DNA from: Eublepharis macularius | Lineage: Eukaryota > Chordata > Lepidosauria > Squamata > Eublepharidae | DNA length: 64,000 bases | Assembly (NCBI RefSeq): GCF_028583425.1 | Contig: NC_072801.1 | Span: forward strand, 20,542,001 to 20,606,000 | Reading direction: 5' to 3' | In this document: positions 56,371-64,000 of the stretch, piece after piece | Layout: each line of letters starts with the position of its first letter | How positions within the stretch are numbered: position 1 is the stretch's first letter | The notes under the pieces: model-generated | Databases searched by the model: none | The model's input: the letters and a program-made list of their open reading frames with translations, nothing else | What the model was told of the DNA's origin: nothing | Translations under genes and position numbers: made by a program

Positions 56371-59159
56371 TAACTACAATATGGTACCCACCTGAAAATA
56401 CAGGAGCAGAAAGACACAGGAGATATGGCTTGGCTGGTAGCCTCAGAGCTCTACTCTGCCTCTTCTTGGTCCATCTGCAGCTTTCTCTGCACCCCTCCCC
56501 AATCTCTCTTGCATCTAGTAAAAAGCCCCCATGCTTCATTGCCACATGGAGGTGTGTTCCTTGTGCTCCCGATTTCCATTTCTATGTTGAAAGTACACCC
56601 TACTCCAATGGGATGGTGCTACTGCTTACATTAGGTTACCTAGGTAGTTGCTGCGTTATGACTGTTGCATGGGTCACGTTGGGGTCTGGTCCACAAATGC
56701 CAGTTCTCTCTATCCCCATCCCGCCCCACCCTTTCCTTAAGACGTAGAAGAAAATTTCTTCAGCTGCATGAGCTCATCTCTAACCTGATTTACTTATGGA
56801 TGTGCAAACGAAATTACTAATTGTACTTTTAAAAAAAATTATCTACCAGTACAATTATCTACAGTACTGATTGTTCAGATTACAGGGGAAAGGTAGAGAG
56901 GAGTCCATGACTGCAATCCACAAGCAAGACTTTCCTGTGATGTTATCAAATTGGTCCTCCTTTTAGTTTTCCACCAGACTAGCTAAGGAGACTGTCCCAA
57001 TACAATACGGATGGTGGGGGTGACAGCTGGCCTCTTTGGGGGTCTGAGGACTGGTGTCGCTTTGCTAAATGGACCCCATGACCCCTTTCCCCACAGGACA
57101 AAATGGAAAGCATACAGATGCCCTTGCACATTTGTTTCCTTGAATTACAAAACGGAAATTTTTCAGAGAGGGGAGAGGGACGGATGGCTCACAGGCCACC
57201 TGGGGAGCCTCAGCTAACACAGGCCTGTTTTAGGCTTGAATATAATGCTTTCCATCCTTGAGACCATGGAACTGGTTTGCAGGTGGCAAGCCTGGGTTTT
57301 AAATCATAACAGGCAATGTAGTCCTTAGACAACAGAACTGAGCAATCCCAGGTAATGGATTTGCTCAACAACAAGTCAAAGCAAGGATCATCCCTCCCCC
57401 ATGCTTGGTGAACTGCGTTCAGGAACAGCCAAAATCGGCCAAGAAATAAGGGGCTGCTATGTACTGACATTGCATTAATGTGGATTGGACTTCTCTTGAT
57501 GCAACGGAGGCCAAGTATTTACAGTTACTTAGGGTGGGGGAGGCAGCAGTGATTTTATACCCCCATGGTGTAGTTGTTTGTTAAGGTACCCCCATCTGAT
57601 TTGATATATTTGGCCATTGTGTGTTTGAGGAAGATTTAGTATTTGACCTTTCTGAGGACTTGGATGAATAGAAACTGGGTTATATTGGGGGAGCAAAATC
57701 ACCAGAAAGCTGCAGCAAAAGTGGATAAGAAAAAAAAAGGAGGGGGGGGGAAGCACTTTTTCCAGTCATTGCGTAAAACTAAGGACATAGGAGCTCTGAG
57801 TATATCCAGTCTGGGAGTAAAAATTGAACCTGTCTACAAACATTTGGGGAAAATAATATAGCTGCAGCTAACAAAATGCATAGGAATTTGGTGTTTGTTT
57901 AATTTAAAATAGAATCTTTTGGGGGAGAGAAAGGAAGAATCCCTATAATTAAGAAGAGGTGGATGTAAAGGTCAACCCTTTGCTTTTGAAATAAGGTCAC
58001 CAAAAAGTGCAGTATTAATATATAGTAGAAAGATCATATCTTTGTCAACTGTATATAAAACACAGGTTTTTATGGTGCAATTGTCAGCCTTCTGTCTGAT
58101 ACTTCAGTTTCTGACGTACATGCATTTCTTTTTCCTACCTAGGAGTATTGCGGTCAACATCTGCAGACTGTTTATCGCTCCTGTTTGCACAAAAGATTCT
58201 TTTTTAGAAAAATGAGGGTTCACACACCTGGGCCCTTAATTCAGTTCTCTGTGTGCGTGCAACTCTTTGCCCAAGGAAATCCACAGAAGGCCTTTTAAAA
58301 TCCTGCCAGCTTTATTGTCCTATGGGCAGCTCATTTGTATGACTCTAGATACACTCTTCCTCTGCTGCTGTTTCTTTCATGCCTGAAAGGTTTGAGATTG
58401 CAAATGCCCAAACCTGTAATATTTTTTTTTTCAATCATTCAAGTCATTTTGACAGGCTTATGGTGAATGATCCTGGCCTCTGTCACCATTTTACCTTTGG
58501 GTATCTGTAGATTTTTTTTTCTGTTGAAAGTGTTTGCAATGTGGTTTTACGCTGAGTGCAAGCCCTGAAGTCTTGCATCCTACAGTTTCTATTTTTACTA
58601 GCCTGTTGGCATACAAACTTCCCTTTTTGTGGGGGCGAGGTGGGGAGAATCATAGAGGTTAGTCCTATTTCTGCCAGTTAACTCCCATAGAAGATGTAGA
58701 GATCATGTATGTATCTTCTTCAGATGTAAGTCATATGAAAAATTTTGCATTAATTCTTTCCAAGCACATGGTAGAGCTCTGGGTTCCCGCTCTGATCCCC
58801 AAGAGTGCATTTCAGTTGCACGTTTTCTGTTCATTTCTTAAAAATGAAAAACTTGTGAAGGATGGGGAAAAGAAGATGAAGGAAAATGTCATTTTTAAAG
58901 ATTTCCCTGCCTTGGGAGTTGCTTAAGAGAACTTAAGTCTGTACTAAAAATCATCCTGTGTATGTGGGGTTTTTTCCCCCTACTGCTACACTCTTCTCCC
59001 GTCCTCCCCCCACCCCAGTTACTGTTACGGAATTTCTAATTGGTTAGGACATTTTTTTTATGTTCCAATTAATTTCCAAAACAAACTGTTAATACGAACT
59101 GTATAAATCAAGCATAATTTTCTTCACTTGTATTTTTGTTATTGAGCAAGTTTATCAAA

Positions 59160-59165
59160 AATAAA
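59160..59165 (+). promoter_or_regulatory. MOSMO: Distal poly(A) signal candidate for MOSMO
   Basis: AATAAA within an AT-rich block (59030-59180). After it the sequence changes to ordinary repeat-rich intergenic DNA. Confidence 0.5.
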
Positions 59166-59384
59166 TTGTCTAATGAAAGTAGTGGGAGTGGCTTGATCTT
59201 AACAGCAAGGTGCGGAGGTGCATGTTGTGATGTAAGAGCATCAGTGGATTCAAGTTGCCTGCTATGTGGGGTGGGAGGGAGGAATTGTTTCAGCGAAAGA
59301 TTTGGCCTTGAAAGGTCTGCACCCTATTCAGCTTCTGTCACAAAAAAATCACATCTGCTGTGTGTGGCAGGAGCAGAGATCTAT

Positions 59385-59615
59385 TTATATATTTACTTTG
59401 TTTATACCCCGCCTTTCCCCCCCAATGGAGATCCAAAGCAGCTCACTTCTTTCTCCTCAATTTTATCCTCACAACAACCCGGTGAGGTAGGTTAGGCTGA
59501 GAGTGTATGACTGGCCCAAAATAACACCGCAAACTTCCATGGCAGAACAGAGATTTGAACCTGGGTCTCCCTGATCCTAGTCTGACACTCTAACCACTGC
59601 ACCACACTGGATCTC
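59385..59615 (-). mobile_element. tRNA-derived SINE, antisense, near full length
   Basis: 'tttataccccgcctttcccc', 'atccaaagcagctcacttct', 'cctcacaacaacccggtgag', 'tttgaacctgggtctccctg', 'ctaaccactgcaccacactg' (reversed tRNA head). Confidence 0.92.
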
Positions 59616-59724
59616 ATGGCCCTCCCAAAGGTTGCCTCTTTCTCAGAGTAGAGTTAGGAAAAGAACAAGGAAACGGTGTCATCCAAGAGGTTGCGGGTTC
59701 CAATTTCAGCTATAAGTAAAGATC

Positions 59725-59825
59725 AAGATAGGTAGCTGTGTTAGTCTGTAGCAGTAGAAGAGCAAGCGTCCAGTAGCACCTGTAAGACTAACACAATTTG
59801 TGGTAGAGTTTGAGCTTTCAAATAT
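59725..59825 (+). mobile_element. Foldback-family left piece
   Basis: 'gtagctgtgttagtctgtag', 'cagtagcacctgtaagacta', 'acacaatttgtggtagagtt'. The same opening recurs at 63065-63150. Confidence 0.7.
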
Positions 59826-59982
59826 GAGCTATAAATATAAATAAATAAAACTTTCTATGATGTATGGGTTTTTCTGTCTCCCACTGTGCCCCTCCCCAGC
59901 AATATGGGATTATAGAGGGTATGTGTGAAACATTATGACCAAAGAAAGCAATGTGAATTATTTTGTTACCCCTCTTTTTGGA

Positions 59983-60185
59983 AGCAAGATTTGAGTCCGA
60001 TAGCACCTCTATAAAGACCAATGAGATTTCCAGGGTATACACTTTCGAGAGTCAAAGCTCTCTTTGTCAGATACCAGAGCTTTGACTCTGGAAAGCTTAC
60101 ACCCTACAAATCTTGTTGGTCATCAAGGTGTAACTGGACTGGGATCTTGCTCTTTTAGCGCACACCAACATGGCTACCCACCTAC
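59983..60185. mobile_element. Foldback element, 'GAGTCAAAGCTC' family
   Basis: The left arm has 'gatagcacctctataaagac', 'tcgagagtcaaagctctctt'. The right arm has 'ccagagctttgactctggaa', 'aatcttgttggtcatcaagg' and ends in 'caacatggctacccacctac'. Confidence 0.82.
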
Positions 60186-61040
60186 CTACCTTTCTGGGGA
60201 TTCTTCAGATGCAGAGGAAATCCTAACATTGTCCTGAATCTGTTTCAAACGTTGCTATCTCATTCACAACCATCTCTCTGTGCGGTCAGGTGGGAAATTT
60301 GAATTTTAGTGAGAGGAAGTGGCCTCACAAGAAGGGGAGGAGTTGGAGGCAGCTGAACTGTGGCCTGGGCCTGACACTCTGGATGCCATCGCATTCCCTC
60401 TGAGCTCCATCACTCCCAAGTCTCCAGGAATTTTCCCAGTCAGATGTGGTAATTCTAGCTGCAAGGGGCGGACTGGGAAGGCAAATGGTTCAGGGAAACA
60501 GGTATCCTCACTCCCCCATCACACACACACACCATGGCAGGAGGACTGTCTGGTGATAGCCATGGGCAACCTCGCCAAGACCCAGGGCCACCATGGGCAA
60601 GTCTTGTCTCATCCCCGGCTGCTTCACACAAAGGGAGTACCTTGTCTTGCAAGGGGTCACCTCAGGTGAGCCTTGCCTGGGTAGCTCCAAGAATATCGGC
60701 TCAGTGGGACTATTCCTGGTAGCCATAATGTCCATATCACCCCTGGACATATTTCTAGATTTGTTTTGTATGACTGCTGAGAGCAGCCAGAGTTTTGTGA
60801 ACAGTCCTGTGGAAGTGGCAAGTAGATGAGGCACAGACACATGCAATATTTTTTAAATACACTTGCCAACCAACAGTTTTCATGAAGTGATCTCAGTCTT
60901 GACACAGTAGCTGCCATCTTTTTGTCTTCACAGTCTGGCTAGAACTGCAGCTCTTTTAAATACATAATTGGACTGTAATATTGTGTTTAAATGTGCATAA
61001 AATATTAAAGCCAAATATAACCCACCCCCAAAATTACTTA
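60186..61040. other. Intergenic stretch, no gene recognised
   Basis: A plus-strand frame open at 60319-60669 has no domain and includes part of the GTTGCCAAC-type MITE body (about 60405-60435). Confidence 0.45.
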
Positions 61041-61064
61041 GTTTATAAACAATATATCGATATT

Positions 61065-61160
61065 AAATAGAGGAAGAAATAGAAAATAAGCTGCTTTGGG
61101 CATTGTGGAAAAGTAAGCTATAAATATTTTAAATAAAGTAGTAAACGTTATTGCTGTTGT
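61065..61160 (+). mobile_element. SINE 3' tail
   Basis: 'aataagctgctttgggcatt', 'gtggaaaagtaagctataaa', then an AT-rich tail and 'gttattgctgttgttgttg'. Confidence 0.6.
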
Positions 61161-61479
61161 TGTTGGAAAAAAAAGAAAATCCCATTGGCCAAACAAAGAG
61201 AGCTCAGGCATGGATTGGCCACTCAGTCCCCCTCCATGCCTCACTCCCTCCTCCCCTCTCCTTTTGGAAAAAAACATGGGAGAAGATAGGGAAACAACCA
61301 GCCAAGAGGCTGAAGCCACATTTCCCTGATTAACCCAGATTAACCTGAATTTATCTCGAGGTCTTGATCCAGGTTCCTTAATTGGATACAGGATTCTCTA
61401 ATTTGATCTAGGAAAGCTGGATTTAGCCAGACCAGGTGATTAACAATAACAGAGCAACACGGTCAATGCTATAGCCAAA

Positions 61480-62163
61480 CAAGTAATATCCCGTGTATAA
61501 TAAAGTCTTATCTCCATAAACATACAATCAACAATATATTTATTAATTAAGTTATCTCCTATTATATAACCAGGACTCATACCACATATTACAATGCAAT
61601 TATAGTTTCAATTTGTAGGCGTTATACATACTCCAACCAATCAATTAAAGTGAAGGAAATTGACGAAAGGAAATTAACATGAAGAAGTGTATTGGAAATT
61701 CTGACAACTGTGTTCTTTGAGAAAGAACTTTGGAAACGGACCTTATGGGGATCTGGACCGTCCGTTAGAAAAAACTATGGACATAGAACCTTATATGTAC
61801 ACCAAAAGAATACAACTGAGGTCTACATGTCTTCTGTGACCGGCACAGTGTCTGGGATCAACCTTGGACCGTACACACATTGAACTGAAATATAAGGCGA
61901 AATTGACTCCATATATGATAAATTGTGTCAAGTGACACCGGAAAGCAATTGCACTTTAATAGTATGGATAATAGGATTTAGAGCACGAGACACTTTAATT
62001 GATTGGTTGGAGTATGTATAACGCCTACAAATTGAAACTATAATTGCATTGTAATATGTGGTATGAGTCCTGGTTATATAATAGGAGATAACTTAATTAA
62101 TAAATATATTGTTTATTGTATGTTTATGGAGATAAGACTTTATTATTCACAGGATATTACTTG
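61480..62163. mobile_element. Long inverted-repeat element (684 bases, arms of about 174 bases)
   Basis: The left arm 61480-61653 starts 'caagtaatatcccgtgtata'. The right arm 61991-62163 ends with its near reverse complement ('cacaggatattacttg'). Arms match closely over 170 bases ('tttgtaggcgttatacatac' is exact). The 337-base middle has no recognised protein. A 17-base direct repeat lies at 61419-61435 and 62167-62183. Confidence 0.88.
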
Positions 62164-62183
62164 TTTGGATTTAGCCAGACCAG

Positions 62184-62325
62184 CATAAATCTGGATTATG
62201 AAAATAGCGAAATCTCGCGAGAAGACACTGTTATCGCGCGAGAAGACGCAATAACAGCGTCTTCCTGCGAGATTTCGCTATTTTGCAGAATAAGGTAAGC
62301 CATGTGGAAACGGCCCAGATTGAAG
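62184..62325. mobile_element. Hairpin MITE piece with TCTCGCGAGA
   Basis: The arms 62201-62226 ('aaaatagcgaaatctcgcga' and on) and 62259-62284 pair with one or two mismatches. The palindrome TCTCGCGAGA lies at 62213-62222 and a CGCGCGAG at 62235. The sequence runs out through 'ccatgtggaaacggccca' at about 62301-62318, which may be the outer end of the element. Confidence 0.65.
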
Positions 62326-62439
62326 GGGTTTCCCCTAACTTTCTTCTTGTCTGTCTACATTTGGTGACTATGTGCTAAAATGAGGGAACATTTAAATTTT
62401 ATTCCAATTTATGAACATTTCAGGAAGTAAGAAATTGAA

Positions 62440-62645
62440 ATAATAAGAACTAATAATAATAACAATAATCAATAATAATAAATAACAAACATCAGATCGT
62501 ACAAACTGCAATATTATACTAATAATATATTATACTTTGTTAAACTAATTCTTATCAATGCAGCAGGAACTGCAATATTAATAAATATAGAAAGAAAATG
62601 AAAACACCAGCAAAAAATGTAATATCGACAATAACAATGACTACA
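62440..62645. repeat. AT-rich simple sequence (AATAAT-type)
   Basis: Repeated AATAAT and ATAACAA motifs with degenerate order. Confidence 0.75.
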
Positions 62646-62747
62646 ATAATCTGAGAGTGGGGTGTTGGCCCCTCACTTCCTCCATGTTCTGCCTATGGTC
62701 AGAGGGGTGAGGGGGAGGAGCTAAGGCTGGTGCCTGCACCCTTGTTC

Positions 62748-62773
62748 TCCTCTTCCTCCTCCTCCTCCTCCTG
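62748..62773. repeat. (CTC)n microsatellite
   Basis: About eight CTC/TCC units. Confidence 0.9.
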
Positions 62774-62951
62774 TATTGCTAAGAGAGACACCTTGCGCTC
62801 TCTTCATAGGTGCTGTCCTACTTTCTTGTAAAGGAAATCCTGCTGGCTGGCGGCACATTGCCTCTATGAAGCCTCCCATGTAACAGAATCCTCATAGAGA
62901 AAATATATGGGATAAATAAACTTCTTTAAAAGAATCCCACATCGCAAAGTT

Positions 62952-63025
62952 TATAAGTATATCCGTAAGTATGTAAGTATATTAGTATGTAAGTATATAA
63001 TATAAGTATGTAAGTAGATAAGTAT
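62952..63025. repeat. GTAAGTAT-type simple repeat
   Basis: The 'gtaagtat' unit repeats with interruptions: 'gtatgtaagtatattagtat', 'gtaagtatataatataagta'. Confidence 0.8.
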
Positions 63026-63054
63026 TGGAAGTAGGTAGTTTGTTATTTTGGGAC

Positions 63055-63150
63055 TACATCAAGATGGGTAGCTGTGTTAGCCTGTCTTTAGCAGTAGAAA
63101 AGAGCAAGAGTCCAGCAGCACCTATAAGACTAACACAATTTGTGGTAGGA
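63055..63150 (+). mobile_element. Foldback-family left piece
   Basis: 'gatgggtagctgtgttagcc', 'gagcaagagtccagcagcac', 'ctataagactaacacaattt'. It is homologous to 59725-59825. Confidence 0.75.
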
Positions 63151-63840
63151 ATATGTGGGATTGTTTTTTATGATGTTTACCACGACAGGTGTATTTTCTT
63201 TGTGGCCTCATGCAAATTGTTACATTTTGATGCCCATTTGGTGCATGATTGTGTCTGTTTTCTAAAAGCAGACTTGCATTTTTCATTGTTTGTAGATGCA
63301 TGGGTTTTGTGCAGTGACACGCTTTTCTCCCGGATTCTGTAGCAAGCCTGCCAACAGCAGGAAATCATGGGCCACTGTGCTGAAAACTGGCCTGTGTTGG
63401 CAGAAACAAACAAGCAGGGGGTTGGCCACAAACCTCCAAGGAATTCTGTCCACATCTTCAGACCGAATAAACTGAAGATTGGGAGAGTTTCACTTCTCCC
63501 CCAACCAGATGTCAGTGAGACGTGGTTCTCTAACTGTTGAACCCACTGGGTGCATAGGACAGGACAAACCATAGGCCGTTAGGCAATGCTCAGAATCCCT
63601 GCCCTTTATGCCAGGCTCCTCAAGCAGAGGATGACCGAACGACTCCTGCAGAGGGGCAAATGTCTCTTTCAGGGCCTCTGTCTAGTGCTGCCACAAGAAA
63701 AGAGCCTCCGGAAGATGGATCTCTTCTTTTTCAATTTCTTGATCTCTGCAGGAACAAGAAGGAAATGGTGATTACACTAGCATATGTAAGCTTTCCTCTC
63801 AATTCCCCTGTTGAGCAGCTGGTTCATACAGTGTTTTTTC
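63151..63840. other. Intergenic stretch, no gene recognised
   Basis: Frames open on both strands (63177-63572 minus; 63586-63771 plus) have no domain and no splice context. Confidence 0.45.
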
Positions 63841-64000
63841 CGATTTATTTTATTTATTTATTTTATTTTATTTATGTCATTTATAGTCCGCTTTTCTCAC
63901 TGAGACTCAAGGCGGATTACATAGTGTGAGATTAGTACAATCAGTGTCAAGGACATTTCCATAAACAAGTCATAGGATTTTACAAAGACATAGCATTAGC
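63841..64000. mobile_element. Dispersed 'TTATAGTCCGC' repeat with (TTTA)n lead
   Basis: TTTAT units are followed by 'catttatagtccgcttttct', 'cactgagactcaaggcggat', 'tacatagtgtgagattagta'. It runs off the window and belongs to the same family as 50645. Confidence 0.65.

Larger units (their letters stand above)
53349..59185 (+). other. MOSMO: Probable MOSMO 3'UTR, about 5.8 kb
   Basis: From the stop to the AATAAA at 59160 the sequence is mostly free of old LINEs and SINEs apart from one foldback element (56100-56370). This is unlike the introns and suggests constrained transcript sequence. It contains TA and CA microsatellites near 54045-54120 and 54222-54257. Mammalian MOSMO also has a long 3'UTR, as I recall. 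The end is not proven. Confidence 0.5.

Noticed and set aside
60319-60669. 116-codon open frame in the intergenic region
   Set aside because: It has no domain, no splice sites of note, and includes a MITE body.
1-64000. Retroviral, LTR or other virus-derived elements
   Set aside because: No paired long terminal repeats and no gag-, pol- or env-like reading were recognised. The reverse transcriptase traces seen fit CR1, L2 and L1 LINEs.
1-64000. CRISPR array, operon or other prokaryote-type system
   Set aside because: The introns, CpG island and LINE/SINE content show vertebrate nuclear DNA. The only regular short repeats are microsatellites and the PDZD9 minisatellite.

Overview
The window is vertebrate nuclear DNA: three intron-containing genes with GT-AG splice sites, one CpG island, and the rest AT-leaning and packed with old transposable elements. 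The element mix (CR1 and L2 LINEs, several tRNA-derived SINE families, 5S-rRNA-derived SINE copies, many short hAT-like and foldback MITEs, no Alu or other mammal-type repeats) points to a reptile, most likely a squamate, perhaps gecko-like. That is a judgement from repeat character, not from a database search.

Layout. (1) 969-2833, plus strand: the last three coding exons of UQCRC2 (complex III core protein 2), ending in a stop, a short 3'UTR and a poly(A) signal. (2) 6156-12897, minus strand: PDZD9, rebuilt here as five phase-compatible exons. The PDZ domain is split over 9044-9202 and 7788-7980, and the conserved tail is at 6156-6660. (3) 14633-53348, plus strand: the complete coding sequence of MOSMO (167 codons in three exons), starting in a CpG island at about 14290-14860, with a 34 kb first intron and a probable 5.8 kb 3'UTR. 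The order UQCRC2 - PDZD9 - MOSMO is that of human 16p12.2. UQCRC2 and PDZD9 are tail to tail; PDZD9 and MOSMO are head to head. About 59.2-64 kb is intergenic and repeat-rich.

The most interesting signal is in PDZD9. A 335-base tandem repeat (15-base unit) at 12563-12897 has an acceptor and a donor on the minus strand. It stays open in the one frame that continues through the next exon into the PDZ domain, and there it encodes 22 pentads of the type K/E-A-I-x-E. If spliced in, it gives PDZD9 an N-terminal charged pentad-repeat domain that I do not recall in the mammalian protein. Next in interest are transposon copies lying 30-90 bases from exon ends of all three genes, a foldback element carrying the palindrome TCTCGCGAGA, a nearly perfect hAT-like hairpin element with an exact 8-base target duplication, and a CR1 copy nested in another CR1.

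The three genes do not form a pathway: UQCRC2 is mitochondrial respiration, MOSMO is a membrane regulator of Hedgehog signalling, and PDZD9 is a PDZ adaptor of unknown role. No retrovirus, LTR element, endogenous virus, CRISPR array or intact autonomous transposon was recognised.
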